Shown in pieces: positions 52,706-62,652 of a stretch of DNA of 64,000 bases. This DNA is from Thiosulfativibrio zosterae (GTDB lineage: Bacteria > Pseudomonadota > Gammaproteobacteria > Thiomicrospirales > Thiomicrospiraceae): NCBI RefSeq assembly GCF_011398155.1, contig NZ_AP021888.1, positions 2,516,001 to 2,580,000 of the forward strand. Reading direction: 5' to 3'. Each line of letters starts with the position of its first letter. Position 1 is the stretch's first letter. A program made the position numbers and the translations under genes. Below the pieces are notes generated by a model. That model searched no databases. It saw only the letters and a program-made list of their open reading frames with translations, and was not told the DNA's origin.

Positions 52706-53310
52706 TTGGGTTGTGCAAAGGTATCTAGGCGTTTAAATTGATAATAGCTGTTGAGTCCACTGATGCCAACGCTTTGGCTGAGTTCTAAATCCAATCCTCC
52801 ATCGGATGTTTTGGGGTTAGTATTGAGAAGTATGTGCTGAATTTCGCCAATGATTAAGCGGGTATTATTGCGGGCAATCAATATCTCTTCGGCAAACGCT
52901 AGGCCATATTTAATGTTAGATGCGGCCACAAAAGGCGCTTTAAAATCGGCAATAAATTCGGCATCTAAATCACAGTGTTCAAACTCGGATTGCTGTTTGG
53001 CAAACTTGGCCGAGGTTAAATGCGCCTGTTGCGCAAAACTGGGGTGAATGTGATTGATGGTGTAACAGCCCACTTCTTGAATGTTTTCGTAGGTATGGCG
53101 CGGCACCTCACCTGGTGGACGCAGCACAAAACCAATCAAGGCTGGGTCGCTGCCCAAATGCACCACCGAACTAAACACCGCCAAATTGGTTTGACCTTGC
53201 GAGTCGATAGTGCCAATCAAATTGGCAGGTTTGATGCCGGTGATGGAGTTAATCAAATGAATGCGCTCACCCAAGGGCAAGGCTTGAATGTGTTGGGCGT
53301 TTAAATGCAT
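52699..53310 (-). CDS. Flavin reductase-domain protein (FMN-binding split barrel)
   Basis: The protein has 203 residues: TGIKPANLIGTIDSQGQTNL, AVFSSVVHLGSDPALIGFVL, RPPGEVPRHTYENIQEVGCY, TINHIHPSFAQQAHLTSAKF. This is the DIM6/NTAB flavin-reductase pattern with the usual SSVVHLGSDPP-like FMN loop. Soluble oxidoreductase of unknown substrate. It lies downstream of the UbiB-like gene on the same strand, separated by a REP-like hairpin. Confidence 0.87.
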   Translation of the reverse strand: MHLNAQHIQALPLGERIHLINSITGIKPANLIGTIDSQGQTNLAVFSSVVHLGSDPALIGFVLRPPGEVPRHTYENIQEVGCYTINHIHPSFAQQAHLTSAKFAKQQSEFEHCDLDAEFIADFKAPFVAASNIKYGLAFAEEILIARNNTRLIIGEIQHILLNTNPKTSDGGLDLELSQSVGISGLNSYYQFKRLDTFAQPKP

Positions 53311-53335
53311 AAATGGTCCTTATCAAAATCAATTG

Positions 53336-53400
53336 CAACAGAAGGCTAAAGCCTTCGCCCCAAATAGTCTGCAACACTGGGGCGCAGACTTTAGTCTGCT
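53336..53400. repeat. REP-like palindromic element
   Basis: Three palindromes are packed together: AAGGCTAAAGCCTT (53342-53355), CGCCCC...GGGGCG (53356-53385) and GCAGACTTTAGTCTGC (53384-53399). The last contains the stop codon of the UbiB-like gene. Degenerate relatives appear near 20087 and 20139. Confidence 0.65.
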
Positions 53401-54758
53401 AAGGGTTCGGTCACTTCTAAAAATAGCGCCTGCAAATTGACGCGGGCTTTGAGTTTGGCGGCCAGCAAATATAATCCGCCCAGTTTGCGATGAAAAAACA
53501 GCGCATCCGCTGGTGGCGTATGCCAATAGTCTTGCTCCAAGCTCAGTGCCATACCTTGGTCTTTAATGCGTTGCGCCAAATCGGTTTGCACAAAGTCAAA
53601 AGTGCCCGCGTGGCGCAAGGGTTCGCAGGCCAACATAAACAAATCTAACACCGCCGCTTTTTGGCTGGGCAAAATAGTTTGGCTAAAAAAGCCAATTTGT
53701 TCAGCCGCCGCTTCTACACCCTTTAAGTCGCCATGCTGCGCGGCACGCATCAACTTTAAATACCCCTGGGAAATACTGTCGCTGTAAGAACGCGTTGCGC
53801 CAAAATCTAACAATACAATGCGTTGCGTTTTGGGGTTAAATTGGTAATTGGCAAAGTTGGGATCGGTTTGCACCAGCTGAAACACAAACATTTCTTTAAA
53901 CAACAATTTAAATAACTGCTGCATAATCAAATCACGCTCGACTTGCGAGGCATGCACTCTGGATTCAATCGCAACGCCTTCCACAAAATCCATGGCCAAA
54001 ATGGTTTCACTGCTTAAATCGTCGTGAACCTTGGGCAGCGTAAAATGCGGGTCTTGCCCCAAATGTTGTTGATAAAGCTTCAAACAATCGGCTTCATAAA
54101 GATAATTGGCTTCGGCGTGCAACTGCAGTTTGGCTTCTTGCAAAATGGGGTCTAGGTTGACCGATTTGGGAATCAAACGCGATAGGCGTAACAAACTGGC
54201 AAGATTATCCACATCGCTGTCAATGCTGGTGCGAATACCGGGGTATTGAATTTTTAACGCCAAATGCCGTCCATCTTGGGTGTGCGTTTCATGCACCTGA
54301 CCAATCGATGCGGCCGCAATTGGGTAAAACGAAAAACGCTGAAACTGCGCCTGCCAGTCTTTACCCCAGCTGGCCTCTAATTCCCCCACCAATTGATTGA
54401 GCGGCATCGACTTGGCCTCAGAGCGCAACTTAGCTAACACCAAGGTGAGTTCTTCTGGGATTAAATCGCCCGCATCCATCGACAACAACTGCCCCACTTT
54501 CATGGCAGCGCCGCGCATTTGCGAAAGGTGTTCGGCTAAGCGTTTGGCATTTTGCACACTCAGCAGTAGCTCTTTGGCGGTAGGTCGCTGCCCCTGCAAC
54601 AACTGCTTGCTGCCTTGCGCCAACATACTGCCAGCCACACCGCCCACCAACTGCCCCATTTTACTGAGGCGACTCAAACGGCTGGTGGGAATACGCGCAG
54701 CTTGGATGCCGGATTGAGTATTCGTTAAATTGTGTGGATGAGATGGCTTTGATGACAT
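53391..54758 (-). CDS. ABC1/UbiB-family atypical kinase
   Basis: From the ATG at 54758 (MSSKPSHPHN) it has about 455 residues. Family motifs are present: the K-x-G-Q motif in GAAMKVGQLLSMDAGDLIPE, the A-rich loop in IAAASIGQVHETHTQDGRHL, then LALKIQYPG (lysine), NLDPILQEAKLQLHAEANYL and the metal loop VLLDFGATRSY (DFG). ABC1 kinases have ATPase activity and support isoprenoid quinone biosynthesis; this divergent copy sits with a flavin reductase and a short-chain dehydrogenase rather than ubi genes, so its role may differ. Its promoter faces the dehydrogenase gene. Confidence 0.88.
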   Translation of the reverse strand: MSSKPSHPHNLTNTQSGIQAARIPTSRLSRLSKMGQLVGGVAGSMLAQGSKQLLQGQRPTAKELLLSVQNAKRLAEHLSQMRGAAMKVGQLLSMDAGDLIPEELTLVLAKLRSEAKSMPLNQLVGELEASWGKDWQAQFQRFSFYPIAAASIGQVHETHTQDGRHLALKIQYPGIRTSIDSDVDNLASLLRLSRLIPKSVNLDPILQEAKLQLHAEANYLYEADCLKLYQQHLGQDPHFTLPKVHDDLSSETILAMDFVEGVAIESRVHASQVERDLIMQQLFKLLFKEMFVFQLVQTDPNFANYQFNPKTQRIVLLDFGATRSYSDSISQGYLKLMRAAQHGDLKGVEAAAEQIGFFSQTILPSQKAAVLDLFMLACEPLRHAGTFDFVQTDLAQRIKDQGMALSLEQDYWHTPPADALFFHRKLGGLYLLAAKLKARVNLQALFLEVTEPLAD

Positions 54759-54793
54759 AACTGGCGCTCGCTGATGACCGATATCGGTTAAGG

Positions 54794-54856
54794 ATTGACA
54801 ATTATTGTACAACAACGCGCAATTAATTATACAATTTGTATCATAGTCGTATAATA
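54794..54856. promoter_or_regulatory. Divergent promoter with TTGTACAA and ATACAATTTGTAT sites
   Basis: Between the UbiB-like and dehydrogenase genes. TTGTACAA (54805-54812) and ATACAATTTGTAT (54829-54841) are palindromes. TATAAT (54850-54855) is a good -10 for the plus-strand gene, and the second palindrome overlaps its -35. Such sites resemble those of LitR/CarH-type MerR regulators, but no such regulator is in the window. Confidence 0.5.
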
Positions 54857-54878
54857 TAAAGCCAACTGAGGATCGAGC

Positions 54879-55670
54879 ATGACCCAAGCACAAAATTCAG
54901 CAGCGCTTAATCAAACAAAACCCTTTACAGCCATGGTGTTTGGGGCCAGTGGTGGCATAGGTCATGCCATGGTGTTAGAAATTCTAAAACAACACCCAGA
55001 CGCCACCGTTTATCGGTTTGCGCGGCATTTAGAGCGTTTAGCCCCGCTAAACCCAACCACGCCTGGTCAAATTTTGGATGTTTTGTGGGATTTAAACGCC
55101 CCTGAAGCCTTGGCAGAAACGCTAACAGAACTGTCTAAACCGCAGGCAAGTGCCAAGTTAAAGATTGATTTTATTTTCTTGGCGAGTGGTTTTTTACATG
55201 ATGAAACACAGCAACCTGAGAAGTCTTATCAACAGCTCAAACCCGAAAATCTCATGCGCAGTTTTGCCCTGAATGCGGTAGGGCCAGTGATGGTGTTACA
55301 AACTTTGTTACAACACCTAGATTTAAAACACCCTTGTAAAATGGGCGTATTGTCTGCCCGAGTTGGCAGTATTAGCGATAACCGCAAGGGCGGCTGGCAC
55401 AGCTATCGTGCCAGCAAAGCGGCTATGAATATGTTGCTCAAAAACCTAGCCATTGAGCTACAACGCAAACGCGCGCCCATCACTTTAGTAGGCTTACAAC
55501 CTGGCACCACCGATACCGCACTGTCTAAACCCTTTACCAAAAACCTAACCAACGACCAACTACAATCGCCGGCTTTTACGGCAGAAAATTTATGGCATGT
55601 ACTTCAAGAACTGACCCCAGAAGACAGTGGTCAGCTATTTGACTTTAAAGGAGAAAGTTTTGAACCCTAA
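54879..55670 (+). CDS. Short-chain dehydrogenase/reductase (C-factor-like)
   Basis: The protein has 263 residues. The Rossmann nucleotide site is MVFGASGGIGHAMVLEILKQ, and the active site HSYRASKAAMNMLLKNLAIE contains Y-x-x-x-K with an upstream Ser (VLSARVGSISDNRKGG). The pattern VGLQPGTTDTALSKPF is typical of the C-factor-like SDR group. Soluble NAD(P)-dependent oxidoreductase, substrate unknown. Its stop overlaps a short TTG-started frame. Confidence 0.9.
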   Translation: MTQAQNSAALNQTKPFTAMVFGASGGIGHAMVLEILKQHPDATVYRFARHLERLAPLNPTTPGQILDVLWDLNAPEALAETLTELSKPQASAKLKIDFIFLASGFLHDETQQPEKSYQQLKPENLMRSFALNAVGPVMVLQTLLQHLDLKHPCKMGVLSARVGSISDNRKGGWHSYRASKAAMNMLLKNLAIELQRKRAPITLVGLQPGTTDTALSKPFTKNLTNDQLQSPAFTAENLWHVLQELTPEDSGQLFDFKGESFEP

Positions 55671-55764
55671 CTTTATAGAAACCATAACCCAACTCACCGA
55701 GTTATTCTTAATGGCGACGGGCTGCGTTTTGCTGGTGGCTTTTGGCTTTTATGGTACGGATTAG
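55660..55764 (+). CDS. Small membrane peptide with TTG start (34 aa)
   Basis: TTG at 55660 lies 6 nt after a strong AGGAG inside the end of the dehydrogenase gene and opens a 34-residue frame: LNPNFIETITQLTELFLMAT then GCVLLVAFGFYGTD. The second half is a membrane helix. Its stop overlaps the convergent lipoprotein stop. It may be a true small membrane protein or the truncated start of a lost gene of the operon. Confidence 0.45.
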   Translation: MNPNFIETITQLTELFLMATGCVLLVAFGFYGTD

Positions 55765-56414
55765 ATTTTTTTAGCACTATCGGTCATAAACTCATTCATA
55801 GTAGAAGTAATATGTTTTTCAAACAATTTGCCTGCATAATCTTGAGTTGATGATATGCTTTCTAACTTACTGCGCTCATGATCAACACTATCTTTAACAT
55901 TAAATGATTTCTCAAAAACTAACTCATTATTACGAGTATTAATTAATGCATAAGTAATATCAAAATCTGCCTTGATAGTATATTCTGAACTGCCTAACCC
56001 AAATGTTATAAGGCCTTTCCCAAAGCTTGCTAACGCATCATAATCAGCATAACTAGGGCCATGTTTATCATGTGCAATTATTGAAATTTTCAAATTATAG
56101 TCACCATTGGCTGGGACAACTTTTGATGAGACAGGTAATTGCTCTTCCATGTAAACCCCAATCTTAGAAAGTGTGTTTGCAGCAGCCACTGAAAGCTCCT
56201 GATCTTTAAGAGGCTTTAAAGCGAGCTGCTCTCCATCAGAAAAGACACCAGGACGTGGTTGTGAATAAAATATTTCATAAGAAAAAGATTTATTCTCAAA
56301 ACCTTTGTTACTCACTTTTGTTAAAGCTTTCATTTCAATATTTGCATGAGTAGCACACCCTGACAAGAAAGCAATGCTCAGAACACCAATCAAAAATATA
56401 ATTTTTTTAACCAT
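55761..56414 (-). CDS. Lipoprotein of unknown function
   Basis: The ATG at 56414 (MVKKIIFLIGVLSIAFLSGC) follows GGAG at about 7 nt; about 217 residues. The lipobox LSGC puts the lipidated Cys at residue 20. The mature part contains FSYEIFYSQPRPGVFSDGEQ, VVPANGDYNLKISIIAHDKH, GSSEYTIKADFDITYALINT and a helical end (YAGKLFEKHITSTMNEFMTD). Similar layouts are found in small envelope lipoproteins that extend from the inner leaflet of the outer membrane. No named family recognised. Confidence 0.75.
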   Translation of the reverse strand: MVKKIIFLIGVLSIAFLSGCATHANIEMKALTKVSNKGFENKSFSYEIFYSQPRPGVFSDGEQLALKPLKDQELSVAAANTLSKIGVYMEEQLPVSSKVVPANGDYNLKISIIAHDKHGPSYADYDALASFGKGLITFGLGSSEYTIKADFDITYALINTRNNELVFEKSFNVKDSVDHERSKLESISSTQDYAGKLFEKHITSTMNEFMTDSAKKI

Positions 56415-56635
56415 TTTTTTCTCCAAAATTTATATATATCTTTAGCTTAAACTAAAAAAATATATTTTAACTGATTTTGATATTAAGATTAATTTTTTAT
56501 AAGGATATAAATTTATTACGACTTTTAAACGTTTTTTTTAAAATTTCAAAACCCTAACAACAAATAATTTAGATATAATTGCGAATTTTTAGTTTAAAAG
56601 ACAAGTGTCATGACGCAATATTTACTGAAAGTTGC

Positions 56636-56970
56636 AAAGCCAAGCAAATTCAATTTGCATTAAACGACTTTGGCTCCGGCTTTTCATCTATCTCTACTTA
56701 AAAATTTGCCATTGCAAACTATCAAAATTTACCAAAGCTTTGTGCGCTACTGGTTCGACCAAGAAAAAGATATTTAAATTTTGAAAACATGATTGGTCTT
56801 GCTAAAACAATGAATAGAAAGGTGGTTGCCGAACCTGTCGAAACAGAGGCTCACGGCACAACACTTATTAAAATGGGCTGCCATCTTGGACAAGGTTACT
56901 TTATTGCCAACCCCATAGAACACCAGCGTATTCCAGAGTAGATTAAAAGCTGGCAAGCCCCAGAATCTTG
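56636..56970 (+). pseudogene. Degenerate EAL-domain fragment
   Basis: The plus strand reads IQFALNDFGSGFSSIST, then in another phase LKNLPLQTIKIYQSFVR, then after a frame break MIGLAKTMNRKVVAEPVETE, AHGTTLIKMGCHLGQGYFIA, NPIEHQRIPE. These are the last 110 residues of an EAL domain, with several stops and frame changes. It lies in an otherwise gene-free stretch (56415-57012). Confidence 0.8.
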
Positions 56971-57012
56971 ACGCGCCTTCAGTTAAAAGCAGGCTCACCA
57001 AATTCCAAAGCG

Positions 57013-57315
57013 CTATTTCCTTTGACGGTTAGGTGCGCGTGAGGATTTAGGTTTGTTTGCACCTGATCCCGCTGGCTTATTAGCAGATTTATTGGCGTTT
57101 TTATTAACTGGTTGGTTTGATGGTTTACCTTTGCCATTTGCAGGTTTGGGCTTGCCATTATTGGGTATAGGCTTGCGTCCTTCCTCGGTAATTTTGGTCA
57201 AAAACTTTTGCGTGCTGTGCTTACGCCCGGTGCGCGCGCCTTCACCACACGCTTTACCTGTGCCCAAGGGTTGGTAAGTTGTCGTTTGGCATCTATTTAA
57301 GCGCTTAAATTCCAC
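57013..57315 (-). pseudogene. Duplicated 3' end of ygiQ
   Basis: From about residue 13, [20 protein letters not shown] and [20 protein letters not shown] repeat the C-terminal tail of the YgiQ protein at 60242-62548, followed by a similar Lys/Asn/Pro-rich tail (NKNANKSANKPAGSG). The radical-SAM part is absent. The copies flank the GGDEF-EAL gene in the same orientation, so a duplication or insertion event created this remnant. Confidence 0.8.
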
Positions 57316-57355
57316 TTAAACAATCCACCTTACGACTTGCGTCTTTTAAGGGTGC

Positions 57356-60205
57356 CTAAGATTGAATATATAAGCGTTCAAACTCTTCGGCTCTGAGGGG
57401 TTTGGCGAACAGATAGCCTTGGCCATAGTGACAATTGCGCTCTTTCAACAAATCCAATTGTGCTTGGGTTTCTATGCCTTCGGCCACCACTTTTAATTTG
57501 AGTTTTTCACTCATGGCGATAATGGATTCTACAATCGCTTTGTCGTCTTCATCGACGGCCAAATCTTTAACAAACGAGCGGTCTATTTTGAGCGTGCTGA
57601 TGGGAAAACGCTTGAGGTAACTGAGGGATGAGAAACCAGTGCCGAAATCGTCAATCGCTAGCGTTATGCCCAATTCACGAATGGCGTGCATGGTTTGAAT
57701 GGCTTGTTCAATGTTGTCAAACAAACTGGTTTCGGTGATTTCTAATTCAACACGCGCCTTGTGAACACCGCTTTCTTGCAAGGCTTGCTGAATAACCTTG
57801 ATGAGCTTTTCATCTTTAAATTGTTGCGTCGAGAGGTTAATCGCAACTTCTAACGAGCGATTGAGTGCTTGTGACCAAATCTCCGCTTGCCGACAAGCTG
57901 CCTGTAAAATCCAAGCACCGATAGGCAAAATCAAGCCGGTTTGTTCGGCAAAACTGATAAATTCGATGGGAGTCAACACGCCTTTTACTGGATGATTCCA
58001 ACGAATAAGGGCTTCCATGCCCACTAAGGATTGGGTTTGCAAACAGATTTTGGGTTGATAATAAACCTCAAACTCGTGGTTTTGAGTGGCTTTTTTCAAT
58101 CCGGCCTGTAATTCGATATAGTGATTGGTTTGATCTTGCAGCGCTTGTGAAAAGAATTTAAAGTTATTGCGGCCGGCATTTTTAGCCGAATAGAGTGCTA
58201 AATCTGCAAATTTGGTGAGCTCTTCCACGCTTAAAGCATCATTGGGAAAGGTTGAAATCCCGATACTGGCGCCCACCGTTAAAGAGCGGCCTTGAATGCT
58301 CACCGGTGCTCGAAGTTCGGTGATGATTTTTTGCGCAATTTTAGAGGCGGTTTCAAACTCGGTGAGCTGCGGCAAAATAATGGCAAACTCATCACCGCCT
58401 AATCTGGCCACGGTATCACTGCTACGCACCTGCTGTTTGAGGGTCTTGGCCACCAATGCCAGTAACTCATCACCCGCATCATGACCCAAGGAATCATTCA
58501 CCAGCTTAAAGTCATCCAGGTCTATAAACAACAGGGCTATTTGGGTGTTTTCGCGATGATTGTGCGCCATCTCGTGGGTAAGTCGGTCTTTAAACAGCAC
58601 ACGGTTGGGAATGCCGGTTAAAGCATCGTAGTAGGCAATGTTTTTAAGCTCAGCTTCGATATTTTTTTCGGCGGTAATATCGTGCATGATACCGACATAA
58701 TGGGTCACGACTTTTTGGGCATCTTTAATTGCTGAAATACTCAACCATTGCGGAAACGCTTGACCGTTTTTTTTGTGGTCCCAAATTTCGCCAGACCAGT
58801 GGCCTGTGTCGGTTAAAAACTTCCACATTTTTTGGTAAAAAGCATCGTCATGTAACCCCGACTTTAAAAATCTAGGGCTTTTATTGAGCAGTTCTCTAGC
58901 GGAATAACCGGTAATTTCCGAATAGGCAATATTCACTTTGGTAATGATGCCTTGGCTGTCGGTGACCAGCACACCTTCGTTGGTATGGTCGATGATTTTC
59001 TGCGAGAGCAAGAGTTCATTTTCAATGCGTTTGCGTTGGGTGATGTCAGTCAGGATAGACCCGATGGCGTAAACACTGCCACTGGCATCTTTGAGCGGAA
59101 ATTTAGTGGATATAAAAGTGAATATTTTGCCATTTAAAGTGATGGCAATTTCGCTTTCAACGCTTTGATTTTGATTTAAAACTTGCGTGTCGGCACTTAA
59201 CAATCCTGCCGCAATGGCGGTTTCAAATAAATCATTTGCGCTCTGACCATAAACCTGCGTTTTATCGAGTCCAAATAAACGGCAAAATGGCTGGTTAACC
59301 ACCATGTATCGCCCATCGGTATCTTTTAAAGAGATGATGGAAGGACTGTTTTCAATAATGCCAGAGGTTAAGCTACGCTCGCGCTCTAACTCTCTGGTTT
59401 TTTCGGTAAGCTTTTGCTCGTTGATGCGAATTTCTCGGACACTGTCGAAGTAGAGCCTTAAAAAGAAAACCAAAATCACCACATAGGCAATCAATCGCAA
59501 AACATGCCATAGCCACCAGGTGGCATCCCAAATCAATGAAAAATGAAACAATAAAGCAGCCGCACCAAATAAAAGCGTATGGTTGGCCAAGAGCGCTCGC
59601 TCAAAGACATCTGTGGTATTTTGCTTTTGCATAAAGTGAATGGCCGCTAAGATAAACCCAAGACCGCCAATAAAATTAAGCACTTCAGCCGTGCCACTGA
59701 AGTGGCCATCACGAATCATCTGCGGAATCCATTCAGGAAAGACAACCGAACCTATGCCCACCGTCACCGCGAACAACGACATGATCCAAGGCGCTTTATT
59801 AACAGCTGGCAGCTGCGCGTAACGCACCGGTAGCACAACCAAGGCAAAAGTTACCCCACCGACAAAGGTTGCCAAACTGTGGAGCCAAACAAAGGCATTA
59901 CCCGCTGATATCCCTGCATGAAATCCATCCAACAATCCCATGCCCATCAAGGTGGTGGCAACCCAAATATACCTAGGGCAAAGGCGTTGGTTGTTGCGCA
60001 TGGTGATAATGAACATGGCCAAAAATAAGGCCGAGAAAGACCCCATACTTTCCAATAAGGCATGGAACGGCTCATTAACCCATTGCGCGCTATCAAACAG
60101 TTGGTTTAAAACCAGCGCCCCCGCCACAGGTATCACCAGACTGGGTACGATAATTTTGAACCAAGTGCTGAAAACAGACTCTGTTTTTGATGCGGGGTTA
60201 GTCAT
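57356..60205 (-). CDS. Membrane PAS-PAS-GGDEF-EAL protein
   Basis: The protein has 949 residues. About eight hydrophobic segments at 15-255 (IIVPSLVIPVAGALVLNQLF, YIWVATTLMGMGLLDGFHAG, ATFVGGVTFALVVLPVRY and on) form a MASE-like integral membrane sensor; LLDGFHAGISAGNAFVWLHS carries His residues that might bind metal or haem. Two PAS domains follow (SGIIENSPSIISLKDTDGRY; QKIIDHTNEGVLVTDSQGII), then GGDEF (RLGGDEFAIILPQL near 602) and EAL (GMEALIRWNHPVKG near 730; LAIDDFGTGFSSLSYLKRFP). Both enzymatic signatures look intact. It is flanked by two ygiQ tails. Confidence 0.92.
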   Translation of the reverse strand: MTNPASKTESVFSTWFKIIVPSLVIPVAGALVLNQLFDSAQWVNEPFHALLESMGSFSALFLAMFIITMRNNQRLCPRYIWVATTLMGMGLLDGFHAGISAGNAFVWLHSLATFVGGVTFALVVLPVRYAQLPAVNKAPWIMSLFAVTVGIGSVVFPEWIPQMIRDGHFSGTAEVLNFIGGLGFILAAIHFMQKQNTTDVFERALLANHTLLFGAAALLFHFSLIWDATWWLWHVLRLIAYVVILVFFLRLYFDSVREIRINEQKLTEKTRELERERSLTSGIIENSPSIISLKDTDGRYMVVNQPFCRLFGLDKTQVYGQSANDLFETAIAAGLLSADTQVLNQNQSVESEIAITLNGKIFTFISTKFPLKDASGSVYAIGSILTDITQRKRIENELLLSQKIIDHTNEGVLVTDSQGIITKVNIAYSEITGYSARELLNKSPRFLKSGLHDDAFYQKMWKFLTDTGHWSGEIWDHKKNGQAFPQWLSISAIKDAQKVVTHYVGIMHDITAEKNIEAELKNIAYYDALTGIPNRVLFKDRLTHEMAHNHRENTQIALLFIDLDDFKLVNDSLGHDAGDELLALVAKTLKQQVRSSDTVARLGGDEFAIILPQLTEFETASKIAQKIITELRAPVSIQGRSLTVGASIGISTFPNDALSVEELTKFADLALYSAKNAGRNNFKFFSQALQDQTNHYIELQAGLKKATQNHEFEVYYQPKICLQTQSLVGMEALIRWNHPVKGVLTPIEFISFAEQTGLILPIGAWILQAACRQAEIWSQALNRSLEVAINLSTQQFKDEKLIKVIQQALQESGVHKARVELEITETSLFDNIEQAIQTMHAIRELGITLAIDDFGTGFSSLSYLKRFPISTLKIDRSFVKDLAVDEDDKAIVESIIAMSEKLKLKVVAEGIETQAQLDLLKERNCHYGQGYLFAKPLRAEEFERLYIQS

Positions 60206-60241
60206 ATTCTATTCTATGATCCTTTCGCCTTATGCCCTTGA

Positions 60242-62548
60242 TTAAGGGCGTTTGGGCGGGCGATTGCCTCTGGTTTTATTCACTGGCTTGTTACCAGATT
60301 TGTTGTCTGGTTTGTTGGCATTTTTATCAGCGGATTTATTGGCAGACGGATTGACTGGCTTACCCTTGCCTTTGCCAGGTTTGGGCTTGCCTTGATTGGG
60401 TAAAGGCTTGCGCCCTTCCTCGGTAATTTTGGTCAAAAACTTTTGCGTGCTGTGCTTACGCCCAGTGCGCGCGCCTTCGCCACCCGATTTACCTGTGCCT
60501 AAGGGCTGATAAGTGGGCACCAAATGATGTTTACTGTTACCAATTAAATCCTCACGCCCCATGGCACGCAAGGCTTCACGCAGCAGCGGCCAGTTTTCGG
60601 CATCGTGATAGCGCAAAAATGCTTTGTGTAAACGGCGTTGTTTAATCCCTTTGGGGGTAAACACTTTCTCGTCTTTATCGTCACGGTGAATTTTACGCAA
60701 AGGGTTTAAATCGGTGTGATACATTGCCGATGCCAACGCCATAGGGCTGGGTAAAAACGCCTGCACTTGGTCCGCTCTAAAGCCGTTGGTTTTGAGCCAC
60801 AAGGCCAAATTCATCATATCCTCATCGGTGGTGCCGGGATGGGCGGCGATAAAGTAGGGAATTAAATATTGTTCTTTGCCCGCTTCTTTGGAGAACTTTT
60901 CAAACATCTCTTTAAAGCGGTCATAAGTGCCTATGCCCGGCTTCATCATTTTAGTCAGCGGGCCTTCTTCGGTGTGTTCTGGGGCGATTTTGAGATAACC
61001 GCCCACATGATGCGTCACCAATTCTTTGACATACTCAGGTGTTTCAACCGCCAGGTCGTATCGCAAGCCTGAAGCAATCAACACTTTTTTAACGCCAGGC
61101 ACTTCACGCACTTTACGATACAGCTCTACCAAAGGCATTTGGTCGGTGTTTAAATAACGACAAATGCCAGGATGCACACACGACAAACGCCGACAATTGC
61201 TTTCTACACGCTTGTCTTTACAGGCCAAACGATACATATTGGCTGTGGGGCCACCTAGGTCGGAAATAATGCCGGTAAAGCCTTCTACGCTGTCACGAAT
61301 TTCTTCAACTTCTTTGATAATCGAGGCTTCTGAACGGTTTTGAATAATGCGCCCTTCGTGCTCGGTAATCGAACAGAAAGTACAGCCTCCAAAACAACCA
61401 CGCATGATATTGACCGAGAAACGAATCATGTCCCAAGCCGGAATTTTGGCATCACCATAAAACGGATGGGGTGCGCGGGCGTAAGGCAAATCAAATACGC
61501 TGTCCATTTCGGGCGTGGTCAGTGGAATCGGTGGCGGGTTAATCCAGACATCGCGATTGCCGTGACGCTGCACCAAAGCGCGGGCATTACCGGGATTGGT
61601 TTCTAGGTGAAACACGCGTGACGCATGGGCATAAAGCACTGGGTCGTCACGCACCTGCTCAAACGACGGCATACGAATCACGGTTTTATCACGAGGATGA
61701 TTACGCGGAATTTGCAAAGCGACTTTCACCACTGTGACACCGGCTTTTTCGTCTTGAGTTTGTTGCTTATTGGTGGCACAACTTTCTTCGGTGACCATTT
61801 CATAAGGATTCAAAATGGGGTCAATTTTGCCGGGGGTATCCACCTCGGTGGAATCCATTAAAATAAAATCTTCAGGAATCGCTTTCACCGGAAACACCGT
61901 GCCACGAATGTCTTTCATGTCTTTGGGGTGTTCGCCTTTGGCACAACGATGCGCCACTTCAATTAAGGCACGCTCGGCATTGCCGTACAACAAAATATCG
62001 GCTTTAGAATCTAAAATAATCGAACGACGCACCTTGTCTGACCAATAATCATAATGGGCAATGCGGCGCAAACTGGCTTCAATACCACCAATCACAATGG
62101 GCACATCTTTGTAGGCTTCTCGACAGCGTTGGGTGTAAATCATCACTGCGCGGTCAGGGCGTTTGCCGTGTTCATCATTAGGGGTGTAGGCATCGTTATG
62201 GCGAATACGGCGGTCAGAGGTGTAATGGTTAATCATGGAATCCATATTGCCGGCGGTGACCCCAAAAAACAAATTCGGCTTGCCCAAAACTTTAAAGGGT
62301 TCCGCCGATTGCCATTCGGGTTGAGCGATAATGCCCACACGAAACCCTTGCGCTTCAAGCGCGCGACCAATCACTGCTGCACCAAAACTTGGGTGGTCAA
62401 CATAGGCATCGCCACTGACCAAAATAATGTCACACGAATCCCAACCCAGCGCATCCATCTCGGCGCGCGACATGGGTAAAAACGGTGCCGTGCCAAAACG
62501 GTGAGCCCAGAATTTACGGTAAGAATTGATATTAGGTGCGCCAAGCAT
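60242..62548 (-). CDS. ygiQ: YgiQ-family radical SAM protein
   Basis: The protein has 768 residues, normal for UPF0313. The N-terminal domain opens [40 protein letters not shown]. The radical-SAM cluster motif C-x3-C-x2-C is in [20 protein letters not shown] near 380-390, with [20 protein letters not shown] and [20 protein letters not shown] after it. The tail ([20 protein letters not shown] and a Lys/Pro/Asn-rich end) is duplicated at 57013-57315. The biochemical function of YgiQ is not established. Confidence 0.95.
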   Translation of the reverse strand: MLGAPNINSYRKFWAHRFGTAPFLPMSRAEMDALGWDSCDIILVSGDAYVDHPSFGAAVIGRALEAQGFRVGIIAQPEWQSAEPFKVLGKPNLFFGVTAGNMDSMINHYTSDRRIRHNDAYTPNDEHGKRPDRAVMIYTQRCREAYKDVPIVIGGIEASLRRIAHYDYWSDKVRRSIILDSKADILLYGNAERALIEVAHRCAKGEHPKDMKDIRGTVFPVKAIPEDFILMDSTEVDTPGKIDPILNPYEMVTEESCATNKQQTQDEKAGVTVVKVALQIPRNHPRDKTVIRMPSFEQVRDDPVLYAHASRVFHLETNPGNARALVQRHGNRDVWINPPPIPLTTPEMDSVFDLPYARAPHPFYGDAKIPAWDMIRFSVNIMRGCFGGCTFCSITEHEGRIIQNRSEASIIKEVEEIRDSVEGFTGIISDLGGPTANMYRLACKDKRVESNCRRLSCVHPGICRYLNTDQMPLVELYRKVREVPGVKKVLIASGLRYDLAVETPEYVKELVTHHVGGYLKIAPEHTEEGPLTKMMKPGIGTYDRFKEMFEKFSKEAGKEQYLIPYFIAAHPGTTDEDMMNLALWLKTNGFRADQVQAFLPSPMALASAMYHTDLNPLRKIHRDDKDEKVFTPKGIKQRRLHKAFLRYHDAENWPLLREALRAMGREDLIGNSKHHLVPTYQPLGTGKSGGEGARTGRKHSTQKFLTKITEEGRKPLPNQGKPKPGKGKGKPVNPSANKSADKNANKPDNKSGNKPVNKTRGNRPPKRP

Positions 62549-62652
62549 AGGAGTATCCTGAAAAAGGTTTTTAAAATAACCTTAAATTATACCACTGCTA
62601 TGACCTAGCCATCAGAAAAGCTATATAACCTTATGATTTTTAGGCGAAATGC

